Assembly: GCA_030706015.1 (NCBI GenBank)
Contig: JAUZPI010000078.1
Coordinates: 1-18,848 of the forward strand
Source of the DNA: Bacillota bacterium
GTDB taxonomy: Bacteria; Bacillota; Clostridia; Clostridiales; Clostridiaceae
Length of the DNA: 18,848 nucleotides
Direction: 5' to 3'
Shown here: positions 1-7,299 of the stretch, piece by piece
How positions within the stretch are numbered: position 1 is the stretch's first letter
Layout of the letters: every line of letters begins with the position of its first letter
The notes under the pieces: model-generated
The model's input: the letters and a program-made list of their open reading frames with translations, nothing else
What the model was told of the DNA's origin: nothing
The model's database searches: none
Made by a program: the position numbers and the translations under genes

Positions 1-1
1 A

Positions 2-154
2 ATTTACGAGAAGGTGTGGAATGAACCCTGCTTTAATGCGGAGAATACCGTTGCGGTTCATATTCGAAGAATAAGAGAAAAAATAGAGATTAATCCTAAA
101 GAACCAAAATATTTAAAGGTGGTGTGGGGCATTGGATATAAGGTGGAAAAATAA
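2..154 (+). CDS. OmpR/PhoB-family response regulator, C-terminal end (partial)
   Basis: Only the last 50 codons are in the window; the gene starts upstream. The visible residues are the recognition helix and wing of an OmpR-type winged-helix effector domain: VWNE, then NTVAVHIRRIREKIE, then YLKVVWGIGYKVEK to the stop at 152-154. This is the classic C-terminus of VanR/PhoB-like regulators, where the VHIRRIREKI helix contacts DNA and the GxGY turn closes the wing. The receiver domain is not visible. The stop codon lies inside the following histidine kinase gene (23-bp overlap), so the two form a translationally coupled two-component pair. A plausible target is the phased-repeat promoter near 2349-2391; that link is inference. 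Confidence 0.93.
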   Translation: MYEKVWNEPCFNAENTVAVHIRRIREKIEINPKEPKYLKVVWGIGYKVEK

Positions 155-2294
155 ATACTTTAACATAATAGTTTTAATAATTGCTATTTATATGGCAGCA
201 CTTTCAATTTTAACTGCATCTGATATTATAAGTCACAGAAAATATTTATCTAATAGTGCGTATTTTAATAGTGAACAATTTAAGAGAGAACTTAATGAAT
301 ATTATTATTCTATGTTGAGACCTCTATTGGTAACCTATAAAGATTATGATAAAAGAGAAGATATTACCAAAGTAACTATTAACGAAGTAAATGCAGCGTC
401 AGCTCAATATCAGCAACTGATAACAAGTAGATTAGCTGAACTCGATACTCAATATAATCAGTTGATCTATCAAGCCCAAGCCAGCAATGATAAGCTAAAA
501 GCAGACAGTCTTACAGAGGAAAAAAACAAAAAAATTGATGAAGCAAAAAAATATTATGGTAAAACTCCAGAGGAAGTAAGGCAGCTTCTATTAGGTTATT
601 TTACTAAAGATTATGAAAACATAAAGAAAGCTGTTGATAACAGAAAATCGATAAAATATTATATAAAGAATGAAAAAACAGGTGAAATTTATACTAACCT
701 AAACAATGTTACAAATATCAATTCCTATATAAAGAAAAATGCTCTGTATAGTCTAAAATTCCCTGATGATTCAAAGGGTGATGGTTCATTAGCCGGAATT
801 ACAAGTTTATCTATATCAGATTCTTTTAACGGCTATCTAATTATTCCAAAAAGTGTCGAAGGCTATAGCCAAACACATGAAAACTATAATTACTACAATT
901 CTATAAAGACAAGGGTTATAAAGGAAGTAATTTTGCTTGTAGTAAGTATAATTGCTTGTGTAACCATACTTTTATATTTGAAAAAAACAAATAGATTATC
1001 CTATAATTTTGTATCAAAGCCGCTATTTATTTTAAGAAAAATACCTATAGAATTAAGATTAGGAAGTTTTATTCTTTCTGTGTTATTAGCAGCATATTTC
1101 ATTAATAATACAACAAACTTCTTTTACTTTCCAATAGGTTTAAGGCATTTTGTTATACTTACTCAACTTACAGCAATTTTTATTTATATACTTATTTGTG
1201 CTTGGGATTTTTACCTTCTAATAAAGAAAAAAGAAGAATTGAAGCAGCAATGGTATAAAAGTATAATTTACTCTTTTAAAATAATTTTTTCAGGTACTAC
1301 TGCTTATAAACTTATTCTATTAAAGGTGCTAATCTTTATAATAATCAATTTCATCTTTGGTGGGATTATGATGTTAATGTTAGAACATGACATACCTACT
1401 GGTTTTATATTATCAATAATAAGCTATGTTCTAACAGTTCTGCCTTATATAATTAGAAAAATAACTCTGTTTAGTGATATTCTAAGAGGAACTGATGAAA
1501 TAGTTTCAGGTAATTTAGACTATGTAATAGACACAAAACAAAAAGGCTATCTTGGAAAACTAACCAATAACATAAACAATATGAAACAAGGCTTTAAGAA
1601 ATCCTTAGAAGGACAAATAAGAAGTGAACGATTAAAATCTGAGCTTATAACAAATGTTTCTCACGACTTAAAAACCCCCCTTACCTCTATAATAAATTAT
1701 GTTGATTTATTAAAAAGAGAGGAATTATCCAAAGAAGAAATGCAAGACTATGTAGAAATATTAGCTAGAAAAACCGAGCGGTTAAAAGTACTTATCGAGG
1801 ATTTATTTGAAGCCTCAAAGCTTTCCAGCGGAGAAGTGGAGCTTAATTTAGAAAAAATCGATGTAGGTGCACTATTAAATCAGTCCTTAGCTGAATTTGA
1901 AGAAAAGATAATAGGGTCAACTCTAACTTTTAAGGTGGATGCCCCAAAACAAAAAATTTACGCTAATCTGGATGGCAAAAAAACTTGGAGAGTGTTTGAA
2001 AATCTTATTAATAATACACTTAAGTATTCTCAGCCAAATACACGAGTTTACATTGATTTATCTCAAAATGAAAATAAAATTATACTTACAGTAAAAAACA
2101 TCTCAGCTTATGAACTAGATTTCGATGTAGACGAAATTTTTGAAAGATTTAAACGCGGTGATAAATCAAGAAATACGGAAGGTTCAGGCTTAGGACTTGC
2201 TATAGCAAAAAGTATTGTAGAGCTTCAGGGTGGTAAACTTAATATAATAATTGATGGTGATTTATTTAAAGCCATAGTTGAATTTAACGCATAA
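132..2294 (+). CDS. Membrane sensor histidine kinase of a two-component system
   Basis: Phosphodonor partner of the upstream regulator, 720 aa. The TTG start at 132 is favoured because AAAGGTGGTG sits at 115-124 at proper spacing and the reading overlaps the regulator stop. One TM helix (about 10-29) precedes a large outside region (about 30-260) with a coiled-coil-like stretch (about 84-140). Further hydrophobic segments lie near 263-283, 312-328, 340-365, 395-417 and 425-442, then a HAMP-like linker. The kinase core has an H-box NVSHDLKTPLTS with phospho-acceptor His511, an N-box NLINNTLKYS at 624-633, an F-box IFERF at 669-673 and a G2 box GSGLGL at 684-689. The usual DxGxG G1 box is replaced by KNIS at 655-658, as I recall from other clostridial VanS-like kinases. 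The ligand cannot be read from sequence. Confidence 0.93.
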   Translation: MDIRWKNKYFNIIVLIIAIYMAALSILTASDIISHRKYLSNSAYFNSEQFKRELNEYYYSMLRPLLVTYKDYDKREDITKVTINEVNAASAQYQQLITSRLAELDTQYNQLIYQAQASNDKLKADSLTEEKNKKIDEAKKYYGKTPEEVRQLLLGYFTKDYENIKKAVDNRKSIKYYIKNEKTGEIYTNLNNVTNINSYIKKNALYSLKFPDDSKGDGSLAGITSLSISDSFNGYLIIPKSVEGYSQTHENYNYYNSIKTRVIKEVILLVVSIIACVTILLYLKKTNRLSYNFVSKPLFILRKIPIELRLGSFILSVLLAAYFINNTTNFFYFPIGLRHFVILTQLTAIFIYILICAWDFYLLIKKKEELKQQWYKSIIYSFKIIFSGTTAYKLILLKVLIFIIINFIFGGIMMLMLEHDIPTGFILSIISYVLTVLPYIIRKITLFSDILRGTDEIVSGNLDYVIDTKQKGYLGKLTNNINNMKQGFKKSLEGQIRSERLKSELITNVSHDLKTPLTSIINYVDLLKREELSKEEMQDYVEILARKTERLKVLIEDLFEASKLSSGEVELNLEKIDVGALLNQSLAEFEEKIIGSTLTFKVDAPKQKIYANLDGKKTWRVFENLINNTLKYSQPNTRVYIDLSQNENKIILTVKNISAYELDFDVDEIFERFKRGDKSRNTEGSGLGLAIAKSIVELQGGKLNIIIDGDLFKAIVEFNA

Positions 2295-2323
2295 GCCGGG
2301 CATGAGTCTGGCTTATACCTTTT
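2291..2323 (+). terminator. Hairpin terminator after the two-component genes
   Basis: ATAAGCC (2291-2297) pairs with GGCTTAT (2310-2316). The stem can extend inward through G-U and G-C pairs to a small ATGA loop, and a short T run follows at 2320-2323. It overlaps the histidine kinase stop codon. The U-tract is short, so termination may be leaky. Confidence 0.55.
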
Positions 2324-2348
2324 ATAAAAATTAAAATAAGAAAATTTT

Positions 2349-2391
2349 TTCACTATTTAGTCACAAAAAATCCACAAATTTATTTTATAAT
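2349..2391 (+). promoter_or_regulatory. Putative response-regulator-activated promoter with three 11-bp-phased repeats
   Basis: A consensus -10 box TATAAT lies at 2386-2391, but no -35 hexamer is found at 16-18 bp spacing. Instead three related hexamers occur every 11 bp: TTCACT (2349-2354), GTCACA (2360-2365) and TCCACA (2371-2376), each separated by 5 bp. Direct repeats spaced by one helical turn and covering the -35 region are typical of OmpR/PhoB-family binding sites, such as the PhoP box of Bacillus. The site is ~60 bp downstream of the kinase gene and drives the lipoprotein gene. Binding by the regulator at the window start is inference. Confidence 0.55.
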
Positions 2392-2415
2392 TCTAATTGT
2401 AATCAAAAACGAAAA

Positions 2416-2532
2416 CTCGATCTGAGATTGGCAGATATTATTAGCTGCTGATATCTCTGTATATCCCCAGTGCTGCTAGATTACTTTATTCGTTATATAA
2501 GTTAATGAATGAAAGCTCGATCTGAGATCGAG
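2416..2532 (+). repeat. Leader region with two CTCGATCTGAGAT elements 100 bp apart
   Basis: The ~165-nt stretch between the predicted transcription start (about 2398) and the lipoprotein start has no ORF but shows structure. CTCGATCTGAGAT occurs at 2416-2428 and again at 2516-2528. The second copy is part of a near-perfect dyad (arms CTCGATC and GATCGAG around TGA, 2516-2532). The first forms a weaker hairpin with G-U pairs (TCGATC, TGA, GATTGG). The first arm at 2416-2423 can also pair with AGATCGAG at 2525-2532, giving an alternative long-range fold just upstream of the ribosome binding site. Between them is another small dyad, AGATAT/ATATCT. It could be an RNA leader switch, a small RNA or a pair of protein-binding sites; I do not recognise it as a known riboswitch. 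Confidence 0.5.
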
Positions 2533-2564
2533 AGAAAAAATTTGTGTGTAGGACGGTGTTTTTT

Positions 2565-3107
2565 ATGAAGAAATCTAAGTTTTTAACTGGCGCAGTTGCA
2601 GCTAGTATTATCGCAATTATATCTATGTTCTCTTTAACAGGCTGTCAAAGCAGCAATAATAATGCTAACAATAGCAATCAAGTTCAAGCAAACAATGGAA
2701 ATGGACAAAATAGGCAAGGCTTTGACCCCGCTAAGAGAAAAGAACAAATTGAGACTAACATTAAATCCCTTGTAGATGACAAAACTGTAACACAAGCACA
2801 GGCTGATAAGATTGTAACTGCTCTTACAGCTCAAAGAGGAAATGGACAAAGAAGACAACAAAATGGCAGCAATAACCAAAATAATAACCAAAACAGTAAT
2901 CAAAATAACTCCCAGGGAAATGATCAAAATAATGGCCAGAACAGACCTAGAAATGGTGGTTTTAACCCATTATCAAGCCTAGTAAGTGATGGTACAATAA
3001 CTCAAGCTCAAGCCGACGCGGTTATGAAAAAAGTTATGGGCAATTTTGCAAATCGTCAAAACAACAATCAACAAGGAAATTCTCAAAATACAACTCAAAC
3101 TAACTAA
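2565..3107 (+). CDS. Q/N-rich secreted lipoprotein with two internal repeats
   Basis: 180 aa from the ATG at 2565, preceded by AGGACGGTG (2550-2558) at good spacing; a GTG 21 bases upstream has no ribosome binding site. A basic N-terminus, a hydrophobic helix and lipobox LTGC (lipidated Cys27) mark a lipoprotein anchored on the outer face of the membrane. The mature part is low-complexity Asn/Gln/Gly with two short related helical units: residues 68-87 (SLVDDKTVTQAQADKIVTAL) and 138-157 (SLVSDGTITQAQADAVMKKV). The TQAQAD motif is common in small clostridial and bacillary exported proteins of unknown function. It sits behind a kinase/regulator pair and a regulator-like promoter, so it may be an output or accessory sensor of that system. 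No catalytic motif is visible. Confidence 0.85.
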   Translation: MKKSKFLTGAVAASIIAIISMFSLTGCQSSNNNANNSNQVQANNGNGQNRQGFDPAKRKEQIETNIKSLVDDKTVTQAQADKIVTALTAQRGNGQRRQQNGSNNQNNNQNSNQNNSQGNDQNNGQNRPRNGGFNPLSSLVSDGTITQAQADAVMKKVMGNFANRQNNNQQGNSQNTTQTN

Positions 3108-3110
3108 CAT

Positions 3111-3151
3111 AAATAAAAACTATCAGGCTTAAAATCTGATAGTTTTTATTT
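3111..3151. terminator. Bidirectional terminator between convergent genes
   Basis: A perfect 16-bp inverted repeat: AAATAAAAACTATCAG (3111-3126) and CTGATAGTTTTTATTT (3136-3151) around a 9-nt loop. The A-rich and T-rich outer arms give a U-tract in either direction. It therefore ends both the lipoprotein transcript and the long cob/btu operon arriving from the other strand. Confidence 0.9.
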
Positions 3152-3169
3152 ATAAGGAAATTGCAATTA

Positions 3170-3967
3170 CTATAAGCTGACTGAAATAGGTACAATTAAT
3201 GGCTTTTTAGTTACTGGATGCTCCAATATCATCATATCAACCTTATATATTTCCTTTAGTAAATTACTTTTCAGCACTTGTTCAGGTCTTCCATAAGCTG
3301 CTATCTTTCCGTTATTAACCATAATAAGATAATCACTATACTGTGCTGCTAAATTTAAGTCATGCAGCACAGAAACAACTGTAACACCATATTCATTATT
3401 TATCCTTTTTATAGAATCTAAAATCTCCAGCTGATGAAAAATATCAAGATGGGAGGTAGGCTCATCTAATAATATTATTTTTCCCTGCTGAGCTATTGCC
3501 CGGGCAATCATAACTCTTTGTTTTTCTCCTCCACTAAGACACTTAATATTTTCATCCTTTAAATGAAAAACGTTTGTTAGTTTCATAGCCTGTTCTACTA
3601 TTTCAATATCCCTTTTGCTTTCCTTAGAAAATCTATTAATATGAGGATTTCTTCCCATCAAGACCATATCCATTACTATAAAGTCAAATTCCGAGTCCAC
3701 CTGCTGTTTAACAAAGGATATATTTTTTCCTAGTTCCTTTGGAGTAATATCAGTTACATCTTTTTCACCAATGTATATGCTTTCTCTGTCAGGCTTATAT
3801 ATGGTTGAAATATTCTTAAGAAGAGTTGTTTTTCCTGAACCATTAGGTCCTATTATACTGCAAAAACAACCTGACTCTATTTTTAAACATATATCCTTGA
3901 GTATTACCTTATCATTAATGCTGTACCTTAAATTATTAAGCCTAATGTGAAGTTTTTCTTTTTTCAT
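3170..3967 (-). CDS. btuD: Corrinoid ABC importer, ATP-binding subunit (BtuD-like)
   Basis: 265 aa, the ATPase of a type II (FecCD/BtuCD) importer; it powers uptake of cobalamin or other corrinoids delivered by the lipoprotein encoded upstream. Walker A is GPNGSGKTT (40-48), the Q-loop falls in VKQQ (87-90), the signature is LSGGE (144-148), Walker B plus catalytic Glu is IILLDEP (164-170) and the switch His is His202. It is the last gene of the six-gene B12 unit, starting 3 bp after the permease stop with AAGGTG in the permease tail as ribosome binding site. From sequence alone a siderophore or haem importer ATPase would look the same; the B12 assignment rests on the operon and on the binding protein. 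Confidence 0.9.
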   Translation of the reverse strand: MKKEKLHIRLNNLRYSINDKVILKDICLKIESGCFCSIIGPNGSGKTTLLKNISTIYKPDRESIYIGEKDVTDITPKELGKNISFVKQQVDSEFDFIVMDMVLMGRNPHINRFSKESKRDIEIVEQAMKLTNVFHLKDENIKCLSGGEKQRVMIARAIAQQGKIILLDEPTSHLDIFHQLEILDSIKRINNEYGVTVVSVLHDLNLAAQYSDYLIMVNNGKIAAYGRPEQVLKSNLLKEIYKVDMMILEHPVTKKPLIVPISVSL

Positions 3968-3970
3968 ATA

Positions 3971-5023
3971 TTAAAACACCTTCTTCTTATTCTTTGAAAG
4001 AAGAAATAAAAAATAAGGAGCTCCAAACAAAGCTGTTATTGCTCCAACAGGTATCTCAGAGGGAGCTAAAATGGTTCTGGCTATAGTGTCAGACATTATC
4101 ATAAAAGCAGCACCTGCAACAGCAGTTAATGGAATTAGTCTTCTGTTATCCGAACCAGAAAAAATTCTGACTGCATGAGGGATTATAAGTCCTACAAATC
4201 CAATAATACCACTTACAGCTACTACAGAGGCTACCATAAGTGAACAGAGAATAAGCATTATCTTTTTTACTTTTTCATTATCCACGCTCATAGTTTTCGC
4301 CGCTTCTTCATCTACTAATATTACATTTAAATCTCTTGCAAAAAACAATATACACATTATTAATGCTGAGCATAAAATGGCTAGAAATACAACCTGCTGC
4401 CAAGTAGCTGATGCTAAGCTTCCCATAGTCCAAAATACTATTTTATCAATCTGATTTCTATCAATTATCATAATAACAGATATTATAGAGGACATAAAAA
4501 AGCTTACTGCTACACCAGTAAGCAGCAGATTTGCTGTGGAGACCTTATGTCCCACAGAAGCTATACTGTACACTATAAAAGTAGTTAGTATTGCAAATGA
4601 AAATGCAAACAAGGTAGTTCCGCTAACAGCCATAATGGTTGTATCTAACCCTAAAAATATAGCAAGAGCTGCACCCAAGGCAGAGCCTGAGGACACTCCA
4701 AGTACATATGGATCTGCCATTGGATTTTTGAATATTGCTTGATATACAGCCCCTACTGCCGAAAGTCCCATACCTACAAAGACACCAAGAAGTATCCTTG
4801 GAAGTCTTATATACAAAATTATTTGAATATATGCTTCATTTATACCTTTGGTACTTATAAAACTTCCGATAAGAGGCAACCTAGACATCATTATTTTATA
4901 AGAATCTATAATACTAATATTGGCTACACCGAAAGTAACTGATGCAGCAATCAAAAATATTAGTATGGCTAAAGCTGCAATTAGTATTAATTTATAATGC
5001 TTTTTAAAGCGTAAATGATCCAT
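3971..5023 (-). CDS. btuC: Corrinoid ABC importer, permease subunit (BtuC/FecCD family)
   Basis: 350-aa polytopic membrane protein of the FecCD family, which forms the homodimeric channel of type II importers. It begins with a signal-anchor-like helix (about 12-30). It carries the family hallmark GLSAVGAVYQAIFKNPMADP (86-105) followed by YVLGVSSGS, and has roughly ten hydrophobic segments. The conserved GFVGLIIPHAVR stretch near the C-terminus contacts the ATPase. Length is normal. It starts 19 bp after the binding-protein gene, with GGGGAAG before the ATG, and is followed at 3 bp by the ATPase gene, so the three import genes are coupled. Corrinoid specificity comes from the cobT/U/S genes and the riboswitch upstream. 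Confidence 0.9.
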   Translation of the reverse strand: MDHLRFKKHYKLILIAALAILIFLIAASVTFGVANISIIDSYKIMMSRLPLIGSFISTKGINEAYIQIILYIRLPRILLGVFVGMGLSAVGAVYQAIFKNPMADPYVLGVSSGSALGAALAIFLGLDTTIMAVSGTTLFAFSFAILTTFIVYSIASVGHKVSTANLLLTGVAVSFFMSSIISVIMIIDRNQIDKIVFWTMGSLASATWQQVVFLAILCSALIMCILFFARDLNVILVDEEAAKTMSVDNEKVKKIMLILCSLMVASVVAVSGIIGFVGLIIPHAVRIFSGSDNRRLIPLTAVAGAAFMIMSDTIARTILAPSEIPVGAITALFGAPYFLFLLSKNKKKVF

Positions 5024-5042
5024 TTATCTTCCCCATTATAAT

Positions 5043-5987
5043 TTATTTAAAAAGTTCTGGATGAATTATCTTAGCTAAGGCTTCAAGTCCATCTGCCATT
5101 CTTGGTCCTTGTCTATCTAAAAGATTATTATCTATTTCAAACACCTTACCTGATTTTACAGCAGATAAATCCCTATATCCATTAGCATTTATCAGCCCAG
5201 CTTTTGTATCAAAATATTTTGAACAAACTATTATTTCAGGATCATGCTCTACCACTTTTTCTAAGCTGTATTTCCATCCTTCAGCATCTTCTGCAATATT
5301 GTTTCCTCCGGCTGCTAATATCATTTTATCTACGTAAGTTCCTTTACCGCCGGTATAGTCTCCATATTGACCATAACTAACTACATAATAAACTTTAGGC
5401 TTTTTTGCAGCCTTGACCTTGTTTTCTATATTATCAACCTTGTTCTTCATATCTGATACTATTTTGTTTGCATTATTATTCTCATCTAGTATTTGACCAA
5501 CCTTTTCAATAGTATCATAGGCTCCTTCTAGATCTTCGCTGCCATGCAGTGCAACAACCTTTATATTTAGCTTTTCAAGTTTATCTATTATATCTTTCTT
5601 TGTAAGGTTTGAAGCTATAACCACATCAGGTTTCAGTTCCACTATTTTCTCCACACTAGGGTCAGTTATATTCCCTACTGATGGAACACTGCTTACACTC
5701 TTAGGATAATCACAATAATCCGTTCTTCCTTTTAATCTATCAGAAGCATTTAAGGCATAAACTATTTCAGTTATGTTTGGAGCTAAAGATACTATTGTAG
5801 TGGGCTTTTTATCTATAGTAACTTTTCTTTTATAGGTATCTGTTATGGTTAAAGGGTAGACACTATTTCCAGTAACCTTACTGCTAGAATCTTTAGATTG
5901 TACACTTCCGCAGCCAGATAAAAATACTGCTGTAAATATAAAACCGAATAAAATACTTAGTATTTTTTTTCTAAGAATCTTGCTCAT
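5043..5987 (-). CDS. btuF: Corrinoid-binding lipoprotein of the importer (BtuF-like)
   Basis: 314 aa. A basic N-terminus and a hydrophobic stretch end in lipobox LSGC (lipidated Cys26), so the protein is tethered outside the membrane as expected for a Gram-positive binding protein. It has the helical-backbone (cluster A-II) fold signature: IVSLAPNITEIVYALNASDRLKGRTDYCDYP (about 65-95), then VGN and EKIVELKPDVVIAS. The GRTDYCDYP segment is typical of cobalamin-binding BtuF proteins rather than ferric siderophore binders. It lies between cobS and the permease gene in the B12 unit. It probably captures cobalamin, cobinamide or related corrinoids; which one is preferred cannot be read here. Confidence 0.88.
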   Translation of the reverse strand: MSKILRKKILSILFGFIFTAVFLSGCGSVQSKDSSSKVTGNSVYPLTITDTYKRKVTIDKKPTTIVSLAPNITEIVYALNASDRLKGRTDYCDYPKSVSSVPSVGNITDPSVEKIVELKPDVVIASNLTKKDIIDKLEKLNIKVVALHGSEDLEGAYDTIEKVGQILDENNNANKIVSDMKNKVDNIENKVKAAKKPKVYYVVSYGQYGDYTGGKGTYVDKMILAAGGNNIAEDAEGWKYSLEKVVEHDPEIIVCSKYFDTKAGLINANGYRDLSAVKSGKVFEIDNNLLDRQGPRMADGLEALAKIIHPELFK

Positions 5988-6006
5988 TCTAAACTTCCTC
6001 CGCTAA

Positions 6007-6750
6007 TTATATAAATTTTGCTGCTACTAAAAATACAATAAGACTTACAATCTCACATAATTCACAGTTTGCACCATATACATCTCCTGTTAAGCCCCCT
6101 ATAAGCTTATAAGAATATCTCATAAATAATAAAGTAAATATAAGAGCTGCAAATAATGCCGCTAAAAATCCTATTTTACCAAGAAAACAACCTATTATGA
6201 TAAAAATTAGTACTGCAATAACAAAGTACTTTTTAGAATTTTTATTCATAAAAAGCTCACCAAGTCCTCCTGGTCTTGCAGTTTTTCCAAAGGAAAACAT
6301 TAGAGCTATCATGCTTCTGCCTATGCCGCAGGATAAAGTAAGAGCCATTACTCCAATTAAGGTTTGCATATTTTTTAGGAGTACAAATTTGAAAAGAATA
6401 TCAAATATTATTGCTATAACTCCAAAGGCTCCTACCCTGCTGTCTTTCATTATCTCTAGAATTTTTTCCTTTGGTCTGGATGAAAAAAATCCATCTGCGG
6501 TATCTGACAGTCCATCAATGTGTAATCCCCCTGTCACCATAACTAAAGTAAAAACACCTGCTAAAGCTGCTAAATCTTTATTAATAAAGCTTAATAAATA
6601 AAATATAACCGCTGCTATTGCTCCTATAAGCATGCCTACCAAAGGAAAAAATATTGTACTTCTGCTTATATTTTCTCTTTCAAAGTCTACTGATATATTT
6701 ACAGGCAATCTTGTTAAAAATTGAAGGGCAAGTATTAACGGTTTTAACAT
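6007..6750 (-). CDS. cobS: Adenosylcobinamide-GDP ribazoletransferase (cobalamin synthase)
   Basis: 247-aa membrane enzyme that joins adenosylcobinamide-GDP to alpha-ribazole (or its phosphate), the last bond-forming step of the nucleotide loop. The family motif GGLHIDGLSDTADGFF (74-89) supplies the aspartates (Asp79, Asp83, Asp86) that bind the metal and substrate. SRVGAFG (104-110) and several hydrophobic helices also match. Length is normal. The ATG lies 1 bp past the cobU stop, with GAGGA in the cobU tail as ribosome binding site, so translation is tightly coupled. With CobU and CobT it makes a complete loop-assembly set apart from the phosphatase. Confidence 0.95.
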   Translation of the reverse strand: MLKPLILALQFLTRLPVNISVDFERENISRSTIFFPLVGMLIGAIAAVIFYLLSFINKDLAALAGVFTLVMVTGGLHIDGLSDTADGFFSSRPKEKILEIMKDSRVGAFGVIAIIFDILFKFVLLKNMQTLIGVMALTLSCGIGRSMIALMFSFGKTARPGGLGELFMNKNSKKYFVIAVLIFIIIGCFLGKIGFLAALFAALIFTLLFMRYSYKLIGGLTGDVYGANCELCEIVSLIVFLVAAKFI

Positions 6751-6751
6751 A

Positions 6752-7294
6752 CTATTTAATCCTCATAGGAATACCGCAGGTTACAAGATAAACCTCGGAA
6801 CAAAGCTTTGCTGCTCTTTGATTTACCCTGCCTAAAATATCCCTATATACCCTTGCCACATGATTCTCTGGTACTATGGACCAGCCCACTTCGTTAGTTA
6901 CCATAACAAGATTTCCTTCTATACTAGTAATTTTGCTTATTAGTTTTTCTATTTCCTGTACTACCCTATCCTCAACTTCTTTTTGCTTTTCAACAGGTAT
7001 ACGTTCATACTCAGCAGTTATGTCAAACATTATATTAGAAGTCATAACAGCCAAGCAATCCAATATATAATTTTTAAATTCTCCAATCGCATTGTATAAA
7101 TCATAAGTTCCTTCAAAGGTATTCCATTGACTTGGCCTTGACTGCTTATGCTGCTGTACTCTTTCTTCCATTTCCTTATCGTATATTTTTGCTGTAGCTA
7201 TGTAAACAACATCCTTTAGTCCATCATAAATTGATTCTCCAAAACTGCTTTTTCCGCTTCTTGCACCACCGGTTACTAATATTATTCTTGACAT
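6752..7294 (-). CDS. cobU: Adenosylcobinamide kinase / adenosylcobinamide-phosphate guanylyltransferase
   Basis: 180-aa bifunctional enzyme: it phosphorylates adenosylcobinamide and then transfers GMP to it, giving adenosylcobinamide-GDP. From the chosen start the P-loop is GGARSGKS (9-16). YIATAKIYDKEMEERVQQHK (31-50) follows, containing His49, the likely guanylylated His (His46 in Salmonella), then the RPSQW segment. A longer reading from GTG at 7303 is possible, but AAGGTG there is itself the ribosome binding site and fits the ATG at 7294. That leaves a 5-bp gap after cobT. Both activities are expected because the motif set is intact. Confidence 0.94.
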   Translation of the reverse strand: MSRIILVTGGARSGKSSFGESIYDGLKDVVYIATAKIYDKEMEERVQQHKQSRPSQWNTFEGTYDLYNAIGEFKNYILDCLAVMTSNIMFDITAEYERIPVEKQKEVEDRVVQEIEKLISKITSIEGNLVMVTNEVGWSIVPENHVARVYRDILGRVNQRAAKLCSEVYLVTCGIPMRIK

Positions 7295-7299
7295 ATTTA

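Noticed and set aside
2634..2927. 97-codon frame antisense to the lipoprotein gene
   Set aside because: It is the mirror of Asn/Gln-rich repeats (giving Ile/Leu/Val runs), with no ribosome binding site; the lipoprotein frame has a signal peptide and start site.
3170..5987. ABC importer considered as a siderophore or haem system
   Set aside because: FecCD-type subunits are ambiguous, but linkage to cobS/U/T under a B12 riboswitch and the GRTDYCDYP segment of the binding protein favour corrinoids.
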